In this document: piece after piece, positions 1 to 8,747 of the stretch
Layout: each line of letters starts with the position of its first letter
Position numbering within the stretch: the first letter of the stretch is position 1
DNA from: Splendidivirga corallicola
Lineage (GTDB): Bacteria > Bacteroidota > Bacteroidia > Cytophagales > Cyclobacteriaceae
Assembly (NCBI GenBank): GCA_030442035.1
Contig: JAUJEA010000008.1
Coordinates: forward strand, 62,001-126,000
Reading direction: 5' to 3'
Length of the DNA stretch: 64,000 nucleotides
The notes under the pieces: generated by a model
Told to the model about the DNA's origin: nothing
The model's database searches: none
The model's input: the letters and a program-made list of their open reading frames with translations, nothing else
Made by a program: the position numbers and the translations under genes

Positions 1-1
1 G

Positions 2-55
2 TATCTTGGGTGGAAGAGAGCTGTTGAACGTTCCATGAATTGGATTGAAAAATAG
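2..55 (+). CDS. glpK: Glycerol kinase, C-terminal end only (partial)
   Basis: The first bases, read from position 2, encode YLGWKRAVERSMNWIEK followed by a TAG stop. This matches the usual end of glycerol kinase, where a GWK-AV-RS/A-M-W helix closes the protein. The rest of the gene lies upstream of the window. The next gene is glycerol-3-phosphate dehydrogenase, 16 bases after the stop, which is the classic partner and supports the call: GlpK makes glycerol-3-phosphate from glycerol and ATP, and GlpD oxidises it. Only 17 codons are visible, so the call rests on this short match plus context. Confidence 0.75.
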   Translation, partial: YLGWKRAVERSMNWIEK

Positions 56-71
56 AGACAAAACTAGCACT

Positions 72-1706
72 ATGTTACTCAAAAGAGATGAACTGCTGGA
101 AAACCTGAAAAGTGAAACCTTTGATCTATTGATTATTGGAGGAGGAATTACCGGGTGTGGCACAGCCTTGGATGCCGCTTCCCGCGGATTGAAAACAGCA
201 CTTATTGAAAAATGGGATTTTGCTTCGGGAACCAGCAGTCGCTCCACAAAGTTAATTCATGGAGGGTTACGCTACTTAAAACAACTTGAAATTGGTCTCG
301 TCCGGGAAGTAGGTAGAGAAAGAGCCATTGTGCACCAGCTTGCGCCTCATTTGGTTACACCTGAAAAGATGCTTTTGCCCATCATAAAAGATGGCACTTT
401 TGGCAAGTTCATGACTTCTATTGGCCTCTGGATCTATGATGCTTTGGCCAATGTTGAAGATGAAGATCAACGCAAGATGTTGAGCAAAGAGGAAGCCTAT
501 GCACTTGAGCCGCTTTTAAATCCGGAGACTTTGGAGGGTGCCGGGTTATATGCGGAATATAGAACAGATGATTCAAGATTGACCATTGAGGTCATGAAAA
601 CAGCTGCCCATCAGGGGGCAACATGTTTGAACTATATTCAGGCCAATAACTTCATTTATGAAAATGATCAGGTAGTTGGTGCGCATTGTGAGGATACCCT
701 TACCAGACAGTCCTTCAATATAAATGCAAGATATATTGTCAATGCTGCCGGCCCATGGGTGGATGAATTAAGGGAAAAAGATGGTTCCAAAACAGGCAAG
801 GGATTACACCTGACAAAGGGGGTTCATATAGTGGTACCTCATCATAAATTACCGGTACGCCAATCTATCTATTTTGATGTGGCTGATGGCCGGATGATCT
901 TTGCTATTCCTCGCGGATTAGTTACTTATATCGGAACCACTGATACTGATTATGATAAAGACAAAGATGAGGTTGTGGCCAATAAAGAGGATGTCGCTTA
1001 TCTAATTGAGGCTATTAATCAGGCATTCCCAAACATCACACTGAATATTGAGGATGTAGAATCCAGTTGGGCCGGACTTCGTCCTTTGATACATGAATCC
1101 GGAAAATCGAGCACTGAGCTGTCCAGAAAGGATGAAATTTTTGAATCACCAACAGGTTTGATATCCATTGCCGGAGGAAAACTCACTGGGTATCGTAAAA
1201 TGGCGGAACGTGTAGTGGATGAAGTGGTTGATAAATACCAGGACAAATACAACCAATCTTTTAAAGATTGTTATACGGATGAAATTTATTTAAGCGGAGG
1301 AGCGTTTGATCATGAGGAGGAGGTAAAAAAATATATTGAGGAAATATCAGAAATAACAAACCAACTGGCTCTACCAGGCTATCTCCCCTCCTACCTGGTG
1401 CATAACTACGGGAGGCAAACGCAAATCATTTTAGAAATATTTCGGAACAATGCAAATCAAGATCCTGAAATTGCACTGGCTATAGCCGAAGCATCTTATA
1501 CCATGCAGTATGAACTGGCCCAAAGACCGAATGACTTTTTTACCAGAAGATCCGGGAGGTTGTATTTTAATATCAACAGCCTTGAAAAAATAAAAGAACC
1601 AGTATTACAGCTATTTTGTGAGTATTTCCGTTGCTCTGATGAAACCATGGTTCAGTATAGAGATGTTCTGGAAAAACGCATTCAGGCTGCGTCATGTTTT
1701 AATTAA
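72..1706 (+). CDS. glpD: Glycerol-3-phosphate dehydrogenase/oxidase (FAD)
   Basis: Oxidises sn-glycerol-3-phosphate to dihydroxyacetone phosphate and passes electrons through FAD, normally to membrane quinone. The N-terminus carries the FAD-binding GGGITG motif in a beta-alpha-beta fold, followed by the GTSSRSTKLIHGGLRYL stretch typical of the GlpD family. The later IGTTDTDY and AGGKLTGYRKMA segments belong to the FAD/substrate domain, and the last 130 residues fit the helical C-terminal domain. A TTG nine codons upstream (45) would overlap glpK; the ATG at 72 gives a normal N-terminus 16 bases after the glpK stop. About 544 residues, the normal length. Probably co-transcribed with glpK. Confidence 0.93.
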   Translation: MLLKRDELLENLKSETFDLLIIGGGITGCGTALDAASRGLKTALIEKWDFASGTSSRSTKLIHGGLRYLKQLEIGLVREVGRERAIVHQLAPHLVTPEKMLLPIIKDGTFGKFMTSIGLWIYDALANVEDEDQRKMLSKEEAYALEPLLNPETLEGAGLYAEYRTDDSRLTIEVMKTAAHQGATCLNYIQANNFIYENDQVVGAHCEDTLTRQSFNINARYIVNAAGPWVDELREKDGSKTGKGLHLTKGVHIVVPHHKLPVRQSIYFDVADGRMIFAIPRGLVTYIGTTDTDYDKDKDEVVANKEDVAYLIEAINQAFPNITLNIEDVESSWAGLRPLIHESGKSSTELSRKDEIFESPTGLISIAGGKLTGYRKMAERVVDEVVDKYQDKYNQSFKDCYTDEIYLSGGAFDHEEEVKKYIEEISEITNQLALPGYLPSYLVHNYGRQTQIILEIFRNNANQDPEIALAIAEASYTMQYELAQRPNDFFTRRSGRLYFNINSLEKIKEPVLQLFCEYFRCSDETMVQYRDVLEKRIQAASCFN

Positions 1707-1718
1707 TTTCCTTATAAA

Positions 1719-2663
1719 GTGGTCATTCACTCATCAGTATCATCCGGTAGCCAACAATATCTCTGGGGCATTGACCTGGGAGGAACGAAAATTGAAGGGG
1801 TTGTACTTCAATCGGTTGACCCATCAATTGAACTGATACGGAAAAGAATCCCTACGGAAGCGAACAGAGGTTATGAGCACATCATTCGCCAAATTAAACT
1901 ATTGGCTGCTCAGATGGCCGATGATCTGAAAATTCAACCCGGTCTACTAGGCATAGGCACACCTGGTTCACTTGATCCGAATACACAAACATTAAAGAAC
2001 AGCAATACAACCTGCCTCAATGGTAAGATGCTTAAAAAAGATATAGAACAGGCTTTGGGGATATCCATTGTAATGGCCAATGATGCCAACTGTTTTGCCT
2101 TGGCCGAGACCAAATTGGGAGCTGTAAAACAAGTGAAACCGGATGCGAACCTTATTTTTGGTGTGATTATGGGAACCGGCGTAGGTGGTGGGATTGTCGT
2201 TAACGGGTCGGTGATCAATGGAGTCCATGGCATTGCCGGTGAATGGGGGCATATCTTTCTGGATCATTCCGGTGGAAAATGTTACTGTGGGAAAACAGGG
2301 TGCGTGGAAACAATCATCTCAGGACCAGCGCTAGAGAACCATTATCTGGAGCAGAGTGGTCATCAGCTATCCCTTTCAGAAATAGTTAGGAAGTATGATG
2401 ACAAAAAAGATGAATATGCCACAGCAACCATTCAGCGATTAATCCATTTCTATGGCAAAGGGTTATCTCAGGTGATTAACATCCTCGACCCCGACATTAT
2501 TCTTATAGGCGGTGGTGTAGGAAATATTGACCTTCTCTATACACTGGGACTCGAGGAAGTAAAAAAATATGTGTTCAATACTAGTTTTACCACGCCAATC
2601 ATTAAACCGCAGCTTGGAGATAGTGCTGGTGTTTTCGGAGCCGCTCTGTTAGCCACATCGTAA
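1719..2663 (+). CDS. ROK-family sugar kinase (glucokinase/fructokinase-like)
   Basis: ATP-dependent kinase of the ROK family, probably phosphorylating a hexose. The N-terminal phosphate-binding loop GIDLGGTKIEG, the second ATP-site segment MGTGVGGGIVVNG, and the ROK zinc motif (GEWGH followed by C-x-C-G-x-x-G-C-x-E) are all present. Length (314 aa) is typical. It starts with GTG 12 bases after glpD stops; no ATG precedes the nucleotide loop, so GTG is preferred. Substrate cannot be read from sequence. It lies far from the nagA/nagB operon, but is the only sugar kinase that is complete in the window. Confidence 0.9.
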   Translation: MVIHSSVSSGSQQYLWGIDLGGTKIEGVVLQSVDPSIELIRKRIPTEANRGYEHIIRQIKLLAAQMADDLKIQPGLLGIGTPGSLDPNTQTLKNSNTTCLNGKMLKKDIEQALGISIVMANDANCFALAETKLGAVKQVKPDANLIFGVIMGTGVGGGIVVNGSVINGVHGIAGEWGHIFLDHSGGKCYCGKTGCVETIISGPALENHYLEQSGHQLSLSEIVRKYDDKKDEYATATIQRLIHFYGKGLSQVINILDPDIILIGGGVGNIDLLYTLGLEEVKKYVFNTSFTTPIIKPQLGDSAGVFGAALLATS

Positions 2664-2772
2664 AGTAAGTTCGATCTTTTAGGACGCTGTCCATATTTTT
2701 TTAATTACTTGAAGAAAACAATTCACCCGATCTAAAGATGGGGTTACATGATTTATAATAAAAGTTAAATCA

Positions 2773-2780
2773 TAACTTTG
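2773..2780 (+). promoter_or_regulatory. Candidate -7 box (TAACTTTG) for the nitrilase-family gene
   Basis: TAACTTTG matches the Bacteroidota -7 consensus TAnnTTTG and lies 25 bases before the ATG at 2806. I do not see a clear TTG at the -33 distance, so support is partial. Confidence 0.35.
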
Positions 2781-2805
2781 ATATGAATCCCAACTTACAG
2801 CGCCC

Positions 2806-3783
2806 ATGGACAGGTTAAAAATAGCAACAGCTCAATTCGAGAACAGAAGTGCGGATAAAGCATATAATCTTTCAATCATAGAAAAGCTTGCCAGAAAAGC
2901 AGCCTCTGAGGGTGCAAAGGTCATTGCTTTTCATGAATGTTCGATAACCGGATACACCTTTGCCCGCCATCTTTCAAAGGTGCAAATGCTGCAAATCGCC
3001 GAATTGATACCGGAAGGAAAGAGCATTGAACCGGAAGGAAAGAGCATTGATAAATTAATAGAAATCGCAGCTGTAAATGACATTGCCATACTCGCCGGAC
3101 TTTTTGAAAAAGACAAGCACGATAATTTATATAAAGCCCACGTTTGTGTTGATAAAAATGGTTTGATAGCAAAGTATCGAAAAATTCATCCGTTCATCAA
3201 TCCACACCTAACACCTGGCGATCAATATTGTGTTTTTGATCTATATGGATGGAAATGCGGTATTCTGATCTGCTATGACAACAATGTCATTGAAAATGTC
3301 AGGGCAACGAAGTTATTGGGAGCTGATATTATTTTTATGCCTCATGTAACGATGTGTACACCTTCAACAAGACCTGGTGCCGGTTTTGTAGATCCGGTAC
3401 TATGGAAAAACCGTGAGCATGATCCTACCTCATTACGATCGGAATTTGATGGCTTGAAGGGCAGATCCTGGCTAATGAAATGGCTTCCGGCAAGAGCCTA
3501 CGATAACGCGATTTATGCCGTTTTCTCAAATCCAATTGGCATGGATGATGATCAGCTGAAAAATGGTTGTTCCATGATTCTTGATCCTTTTGGAGATGTC
3601 ATAGCAGAATGCAGAGTTCTGGGAGATGATTTTGTTTCAACCGTGATAACACCGGAAAAACTAAAGCAAGCCGGAGGCAATCGATACATCAAAGCAAGAA
3701 AACCCGGACTGTATCGTGAGATCATTGGACAAGATCACAAATCAGAACAGAAAGTTGTTTGGATGAATGGGGACCAGGAATAG
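2806..3783 (+). CDS. Carbon-nitrogen hydrolase (nitrilase superfamily)
   Basis: Cytoplasmic amidase/nitrilase-fold hydrolase acting on non-peptide C-N bonds. The catalytic triad is visible: Glu44 (AFHECSITGY), Lys126 (KYRKIHPF) and Cys156 (GILICYDNN). The 325-residue length is normal. There is a long insert after the Cys region (about residues 180-225) and the substrate is not clear; N-carbamoyl amine or amide hydrolysis is possible. A seven-residue tandem duplication (PEGKSIE then PEGKSID, from residue 69) sits between the Glu and Lys motifs. It stands alone on its strand, with its own candidate -7 box and a hairpin directly after the stop. Confidence 0.85.
   Translation: MDRLKIATAQFENRSADKAYNLSIIEKLARKAASEGAKVIAFHECSITGYTFARHLSKVQMLQIAELIPEGKSIEPEGKSIDKLIEIAAVNDIAILAGLFEKDKHDNLYKAHVCVDKNGLIAKYRKIHPFINPHLTPGDQYCVFDLYGWKCGILICYDNNVIENVRATKLLGADIIFMPHVTMCTPSTRPGAGFVDPVLWKNREHDPTSLRSEFDGLKGRSWLMKWLPARAYDNAIYAVFSNPIGMDDDQLKNGCSMILDPFGDVIAECRVLGDDFVSTVITPEKLKQAGGNRYIKARKPGLYREIIGQDHKSEQKVVWMNGDQE
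3010..3051 (+). repeat. 21-bp in-frame tandem duplication inside the nitrilase gene
   Basis: Two adjacent 21-base units (3010-3030 and 3031-3051) differ only at the last base and add seven residues in frame. Their near identity suggests a recent slippage event. Confidence 0.9.
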
Positions 3784-3806
3784 CGCCATGCTACTAACGC
3801 ATGGCG
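3784..3806 (+). terminator. Hairpin immediately after the nitrilase-family gene
   Basis: CGCCATGC (3784-3791) pairs with GCATGGCG (3799-3806) around a 7-base loop, one base after the stop codon. There is no T-run, so it is a possible mRNA 3' end structure rather than a clear intrinsic terminator. Confidence 0.4.
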
Positions 3807-4017
3807 ATTGGAATTCCTGAAATAAATGTCTTATTTTTATTATCTGATATTCAACCAATTGGAGGTGAGGGCATGTCATGCCTTTCTGGCTAATTCTGGT
3901 CGTGTGAAAAGGGAATCATGCCAAGAGCAGATCAAGCCGTTATTAAGACGTACCTACCGGTATTTTAATTAATAAGGACCGAGTGTCCGGGAGAATCTTA
4001 TCTAAATTGATTTTACA

Positions 4018-4302
4018 ATGAGCGAAAAACTAGAAAAAACTGTAACCGCCATCAAGGAGCTGGTGGCATTGTTTAAAACCGAAAGAACTGTTTACCTGAT
4101 CATTACGCTCATTTCAGTTTTAGTACTTATCGGCACGGCTATTTCTCTAATAATAAGAAGTGACAGTCAGGAAAATACCATAGCCGTTATGGGGCTTTTT
4201 GGTTCGTCAGGTGGTATTGTATACTCATCCGGTAGATTGTTAAAGATGTGGTCTGAAGCCATGCAATTAGTTCAAAAGGTAATAGAACAAAAAGATGGAT
4301 AA
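4018..4302 (+). CDS. Small two-helix membrane protein, partner of the next gene
   Basis: 94 residues, function unrecognised. A charged N-terminal amphipathic helix (about 1-25) is followed by a strongly hydrophobic helix (about 27-46), a short loop, and a second weaker, glycine/serine-rich membrane segment (about 54-70), then a charged helical tail. It overlaps the next reading frame by 8 bases, so the two are almost certainly translated together. Small two-TM proteins of this general shape occur beside signalling or conflict-system genes in bacteria, but I cannot assign a family. Confidence 0.7.
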   Translation: MSEKLEKTVTAIKELVALFKTERTVYLIITLISVLVLIGTAISLIIRSDSQENTIAVMGLFGSSGGIVYSSGRLLKMWSEAMQLVQKVIEQKDG

Positions 4303-5206
4303 TAGAACATTAAAAAGGAGGTCAAAACAAGGTGCCCTGATTTCATCTTTTGGCTTCATTATTATCGTAGCCGCTTTTGCCTTTGCGTCATGGAAGTTAG
4401 AAGACTTGAATTCAATCATTGTTCAAAAGAACAGCGAACTCACGGAAGTGTCGAAATCAGTGGACATAAAAAAAGTCGAAGAAAAACAGCTTAGAGATGA
4501 CAATGAAAAATTAAAAAAATCAAACATTGATTTGCAGGATCAACTGCTAAATAAAAACAAAACAGTCACCTCCTTAAGTGAAAACGTCAACAGGTTGCAA
4601 GTAAGTAAACAGAATTTGAATCAAGAATTGGCAGTCAAACAAGAATCATTTAATACCCTTAACAAAAAGATCATTACCACAGCTGATTCTTTGGCTTACT
4701 TTAAGCGACAAACCATTTTCATACAAAATCAATTAAAGCAAAAAAAAGATTCCACTCTGCTCATGGAAGAGCGAATTTCTAAACTTAATTCACAACTATT
4801 GGAATTAGAAAGTGAAAAAAATGCACTCAACAGCTTCCTGGATAATTATACCACTAAAGATAACCTGCGCATTGAACCAAGGGCTACCGCCAGCCCTGTA
4901 GGGAAATATTATAATTTCAAAATATGGTTGGACATCCCTCAAACACAATTAAGAAAAATCAGTAAAGTGACCTACTTCTTTAACCATTCCAGTTTTAAAA
5001 ACCCTTCTGTTACGGTGGATTCTCCAAAAGATGGATTCAGAACCGGGTATACTGGCTGGGGTTGTTTGAACAACATGCCCATCACAGTGACATTCAACAA
5101 TGGAAAAGAAGAAACAATCATTTTTAAAATGTGCAGCTATATCAATGATGGTTCGGTACCCTCTAAGGGAGGCAGCAATATTCCCATAAAAGGCAAAGGA
5201 AGATAA
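4295..5206 (+). CDS. Membrane-anchored coiled-coil protein with probable pYEATS domain
   Basis: One transmembrane helix (about 13-32) is followed by a long heptad-rich coiled coil (about 35-185) and a compact beta-rich C-terminal domain (about 205-282). That domain reads like a prokaryotic YEATS fold: an initial strand, KISKVTYFFNHSSF as the Val-x-Tyr/Phe-x-x-His strand, a central DGF, then GYTGWG (GWG at 254-256), and a final pair of strands around a turn. Known pYEATS domains are predicted ligand-sensing or adaptor modules, often in conflict systems. Which side of the membrane it faces is uncertain; N-terminal Lys/Arg suggest the coiled coil may be outside the cytoplasm. Function unknown. 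Confidence 0.6.
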   Translation: MDNRTLKRRSKQGALISSFGFIIIVAAFAFASWKLEDLNSIIVQKNSELTEVSKSVDIKKVEEKQLRDDNEKLKKSNIDLQDQLLNKNKTVTSLSENVNRLQVSKQNLNQELAVKQESFNTLNKKIITTADSLAYFKRQTIFIQNQLKQKKDSTLLMEERISKLNSQLLELESEKNALNSFLDNYTTKDNLRIEPRATASPVGKYYNFKIWLDIPQTQLRKISKVTYFFNHSSFKNPSVTVDSPKDGFRTGYTGWGCLNNMPITVTFNNGKEETIIFKMCSYINDGSVPSKGGSNIPIKGKGR

Positions 5207-5325
5207 TCCAAAAATTTATCTTAAAGTCACAAAGCACCTGGTTTTCAGCTTTGTCACAGACCTAAAGGAGATATTGAAAGGATCATTCGAAAGAAATCAT
5301 TCTTTATACTAAAAAACTTAAACCC

Positions 5326-5775
5326 ATGACAACTATTAATCCATACCTAACTTTTAATGGAACATGTGAAGAGGCATTCAACTTCTATAAATCTGTTTTT
5401 GGAGGAGAATTCCAATATGTAGGAAGATTTAAGGATATGCCTGAAAACCCGGAATACGCTGTTCCCGAATCAGACAAAGAAAAGATCATGCACATTTCAC
5501 TTCCCATCAGCCAGGAAACCGTTTTAATGGGAAGTGATTCTTCGGAGGCATTTGGAAAGGTAAGTGTAGAGGGTAATAATTTCAGTATTTCAATTAATAC
5601 GGATACTGTTGACGAAACTACCAGAATTTTCAATGGGCTTTCCGAAGGAGGAAAAGTAACAATGCCTTTGAATAAAACTTTTTGGGGTGCATTCTTTGGC
5701 ATGTTTACTGATAGATTCGGAATTCATTGGATGATCAGTTGTGAATTAAAGGAAGATGAAACAGGCCATTCCTGA
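5326..5775 (+). CDS. VOC-family (PhnB-like) protein
   Basis: 149 residues with the vicinal-oxygen-chelate/glyoxalase fold of the PhnB type. The start (INPYLTFNGTCEEAFNFYKSVFGGE) and the end (WGAFFGMFTDRFGIHWMIS) are both characteristic. Such proteins bind small molecules; most are uncharacterised and activity cannot be named. It is a single gene preceded by a 119-base gap. A TGTCACA string lies at 5252-5258 but lacks the second half of the ECF41-type promoter described elsewhere in this window. Confidence 0.85.
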   Translation: MTTINPYLTFNGTCEEAFNFYKSVFGGEFQYVGRFKDMPENPEYAVPESDKEKIMHISLPISQETVLMGSDSSEAFGKVSVEGNNFSISINTDTVDETTRIFNGLSEGGKVTMPLNKTFWGAFFGMFTDRFGIHWMISCELKEDETGHS

Positions 5776-6215
5776 GATAATTATTGAAACGCATATCAAC
5801 CATAGTACGCTGAACCTGGTTGATATGTGATAACCATACCTGCTTTATTCCGGATATCCTAACAAGCATTGTTGTCCGATGAATTTCATCCAAACCCCAC
5901 AAACTCACCCCATGGATAATCATATTTATCTGGCAACCAACACCTAAGGTTTTATAGTATAAGATTTCTGAGCTTGGCCCGATCCTTTGGTAAAATAATA
6001 TCTGCTATCGGGCCTCTTGATTTTTCAATCCTTTGTTGGTTGGGTTACTTTTTTTGAGGCATTCCATCAATGGTATCAACTATTCATACTAATTGTCGAT
6101 AACAGGGACCGGCTGACACTCACTATTCATATTCGCACTCTGCGAAATAGCGGTCACTATTAAAATTTATTACAAAGACTATCTGTCTAATATTCGCTAT
6201 CAAAATTCAAAAGCC
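5776..6215. other. 440-base intergenic region with two inverted repeats
   Basis: No convincing coding sequence. CATATCAACCA (5792-5802) pairs with TGGTTGATATG (5817-5827), an 11-bp stem just after the VOC gene. GGCCCGAT (5976-5983) pairs with ATCGGGCC (6007-6014) and is followed by a TTGATTTTT stretch, so it may end plus-strand transcription. The remainder upstream of 6216 probably holds the promoter of the S74 gene, but no clear TAnnTTTG box was found. Confidence 0.5.
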
Positions 6216-7970
6216 ATGAAAACAACCATTTCTCAATTGTTACTCATTTTAATTTTGTTATTACTGTATTCCAACAATGCGGCTGCACAAGGTATCAACT
6301 ATCAAGCCGTAGCCCGTGATGGCAACGGTGATTTATTGGTTAATCAGGCATTAACAGTGGAGTTGGGGATATATAGAGGTGCCAGCGCTGATAGCCTGGT
6401 TTACAAAGAATCTCACAGCATATCAACGAATGACTATGGGCTATTTAATCTGTCCATTGGAGAAGGCACGGTGGAAAAAGGTGTTTTTGAAGATATTGCC
6501 TGGGATACGGAGCAACATCACTTAAAAGTTGAAATTGATGCAGGACAAGGTTTGGTGGATATGGGAACATCAATACTCAAAAATGTACCCTACAGTTTTT
6601 ATGCGCATAAGGCAGGCCAGGTCGACATGTCATTACATGGATTACAAGACGTGGACACCACAGGCCTTAGTAACGGAGATTTACTAAAATGGAATGGTAC
6701 GCAATGGGCCACAGCAGAAGATCTTGCTGGGCAATCACCGTGGGAAAGCGTTGACATTCCCGACACGACCTATGTGGCCTATAACGATGGAAAAGTAGCG
6801 ATAGCAGAACCAAATGCGCCAAAAGCTACCTTACACATAGGTAATGGTCAACGTGTTTTATTCGGTTCTGATACTCTTGGAGCGGGCGATAAGCTCATGT
6901 GGCTGCCGGATTTGCATGCCTTCCGAGTAGGTACGGTTGCGACGGGTGCGGCCAGTGTTTACTGGAACCGTGATAGTATTGGATTGTACTCTTTTGCTTC
7001 AGGGCTCAATACAAGAGCACAAGGTTTTGGTGCAACAGCCATGGGAAGAGATACAGAAGCAACGAATTCATATGCCTTTGCAAGTGGTTTTTTCACAAAT
7101 GCAGACGGTCAATATTCCACTGCCATGGGATTCAATACCGATGCAATGGCACTTGGATCAACGGCCCTGGGCTATAGCACGGATGCCGAAGAAAACTACA
7201 GTTTTGCGGCCGGCTATTTTGCTGAGGCTCAGGCAATCTACTCAGTTTCCATAGGCAACGCTACAAGAGCACAATCATTTGCATCTATGGCAGTAGGACG
7301 CTATAACGTTGGTGGCGGCAGTGCAACAAGCTGGTTATCCGGAGATCCTATCTTCGAAATTGGTATTGGCACCGGCCCGAGTTCGAGGGCTAATGCTGTT
7401 ACCGTTAGAAAAAATGGAAATGTAGGGATTGGAACCACTGTACCCCTTGATGCCCTACATGTCAATGGCCGTATCAGGCTTCAAACAGTGGAATATTTCG
7501 AGGATGGGGGTACAAGTGAAATTGCTGCCCGAGGTGATATCAGACCGAGCGCTAATAATACCTACGACTTAGGCACTCCTACATTCCGATGGAACGAAGT
7601 ACATGCAACCAACGGCACTATCCAAACCTCCGATATCCGGGATAAAGAAAATATCGAAGATTTGAATTATGGTTTAGCAGAGCTCATGAAATTAAGACCG
7701 GTCACATTCACCTGGAAGTCACAACCTGGAGATGGTGTAAAAATCGGACTGATTGCCCAGGAGGTTTTAAAGGTTATTAAAGAGGTTGTTAAAACTCACA
7801 GGCTGGAAGCAGCCTCTGAAGAAATTAATGCACCTAAGAAACTTGTTGAAATGGACAGAATGAGTCTGTATTATGCAGGTCTGATCCCGATCCTGATTAA
7901 ATCGGTTCAGGAACAGCAGAAGATGATCAATGATCTTACGTCGCAAATAGAAGCCATCAAAAATAATTAA
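6216..7970 (+). CDS. Secreted surface protein: YadA-like head repeats plus peptidase S74 chaperone domain
   Basis: 584 residues. A signal peptide (about 1-24, ending NAAAQ) is followed by a beta-rich N-terminal region, then about seven 14-residue repeats (about 258-363) of the form S-x-A-x-G-x-x-T-x-A, the left-handed beta-roll head of trimeric adhesins. The C-terminus (about 470-545) is the S74/intramolecular chaperone domain seen in phage tail fibres and endosialidases, with the self-cleavage signature [10 protein letters not shown] and the IGLIAQEV strand. It probably forms a trimeric surface fibre. The next gene follows after 3 bases and carries a T9SS signal, so the pair is likely co-expressed and exported. 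No phage genes are nearby. Confidence 0.85.
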   Translation: MKTTISQLLLILILLLLYSNNAAAQGINYQAVARDGNGDLLVNQALTVELGIYRGASADSLVYKESHSISTNDYGLFNLSIGEGTVEKGVFEDIAWDTEQHHLKVEIDAGQGLVDMGTSILKNVPYSFYAHKAGQVDMSLHGLQDVDTTGLSNGDLLKWNGTQWATAEDLAGQSPWESVDIPDTTYVAYNDGKVAIAEPNAPKATLHIGNGQRVLFGSDTLGAGDKLMWLPDLHAFRVGTVATGAASVYWNRDSIGLYSFASGLNTRAQGFGATAMGRDTEATNSYAFASGFFTNADGQYSTAMGFNTDAMALGSTALGYSTDAEENYSFAAGYFAEAQAIYSVSIGNATRAQSFASMAVGRYNVGGGSATSWLSGDPIFEIGIGTGPSSRANAVTVRKNGNVGIGTTVPLDALHVNGRIRLQTVEYFEDGGTSEIAARGDIRPSANNTYDLGTPTFRWNEVHATNGTIQTSDIRDKENIEDLNYGLAELMKLRPVTFTWKSQPGDGVKIGLIAQEVLKVIKEVVKTHRLEAASEEINAPKKLVEMDRMSLYYAGLIPILIKSVQEQQKMINDLTSQIEAIKNN

Positions 7971-7973
7971 GCC

Positions 7974-8474
7974 ATGAAAAAAGCTATCTTTCTTGGCATG
8001 TTAATTATGCCATTCGTGACCATTGGTCAAACTGTAGAAAGGTCTGTCTTGGCAAGTGATGGAAGCTTTAGTGCACAAAGCAATCTATCAATATCCTATA
8101 CCATAGGGGACATAGCTGTTGATCTTCTGAAAGACCAGGAACTTTCCTTACAGCAAGGATTTCAACAGGTGGCAGATGTTGAAGTACTCACCGGTATTTA
8201 TGACCATACCATTGTAGGAAGTCTTGCCGCTTATCCTAATCCTACCCAAGGGCAATTGACCCTTAGCATAGAAGTTGAAAAAAGGTCTAAGCTCCACTAC
8301 AGTCTTTATGACGCTATTGGAAGAATAGTCATGAAGTCCGAACACGCGATAGATGTCCAAAAAAATAAGTTTCTCCATATACATTTGGACTATATGAAGC
8401 CTGGGATCTACCATTTATTGGTCACTTCTGAGTCCGGCGAGGCTTTTAAATCAATTAAGATCCTGAAAGAGTAG
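7974..8474 (+). CDS. T9SS type A sorting-domain protein
   Basis: 166 residues with signal peptide (MKKAIFLGMLIMPFVTIGQ) and a C-terminal Por/type 9 secretion sorting domain (about 80-166): AYPNPTQGQLTL, then YDAIGRIV, MKPGIYHLLV and a final SIKILKE. Only about 60 residues remain between these, including a YTIGDIAV stretch common in such proteins. It is exported through the Sec and T9SS route and probably attached to the cell surface. Its tight spacing behind the S74 fibre gene suggests a partner or anchor role, which is inferred. Confidence 0.88.
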   Translation: MKKAIFLGMLIMPFVTIGQTVERSVLASDGSFSAQSNLSISYTIGDIAVDLLKDQELSLQQGFQQVADVEVLTGIYDHTIVGSLAAYPNPTQGQLTLSIEVEKRSKLHYSLYDAIGRIVMKSEHAIDVQKNKFLHIHLDYMKPGIYHLLVTSESGEAFKSIKILKE

Positions 8475-8530
8475 TCTCTTTTTCTATAAAGCTCCAGGGT
8501 TAGTTTTACGTATATTTCTCTTCAGTAAAT

Positions 8531-8562
8531 ATGGGCACTTTTCTCAAGTGCCTATATTTTTT
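8531..8562 (+). terminator. Intrinsic terminator after the S74/T9SS pair
   Basis: ATGGGCACTT (8531-8540) pairs with AAGTGCCTAT (8546-8555) with one weak pair, followed by a run of T. Located 57 bases after the T9SS gene. Confidence 0.65.
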
Positions 8563-8747
8563 ATATCAATTCAGAACAACAGATGAATGTCTTCTCAATG
8601 GGAGGGGCAACATTGAGATTTGTGGTACAGAACAAACTAACCATAGCATGCCTCAAAACATTTCCAAATAAATGCTAATTTTATTCCCATCTAAAATGTG
8701 TGTATTTGTCTTGCCCAGGAATCACTGGAAACTTAAAAAGACAATTT

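Noticed and set aside
36..71. TTG at 45 as the glpD start
   Set aside because: It overlaps the glpK stop; the ATG at 72 gives a regular N-terminus.
5252..5278. TGTCACA upstream of the VOC-family gene as a fourth ECF41-type promoter
   Set aside because: The first element fits, but no TGTC or CGTC lies 15-17 bases downstream.
6216..7970. Prophage, because of the S74 tail-fibre domain
   Set aside because: No capsid, terminase, portal, integrase or lysis genes nearby, and the protein has a bacterial signal peptide.
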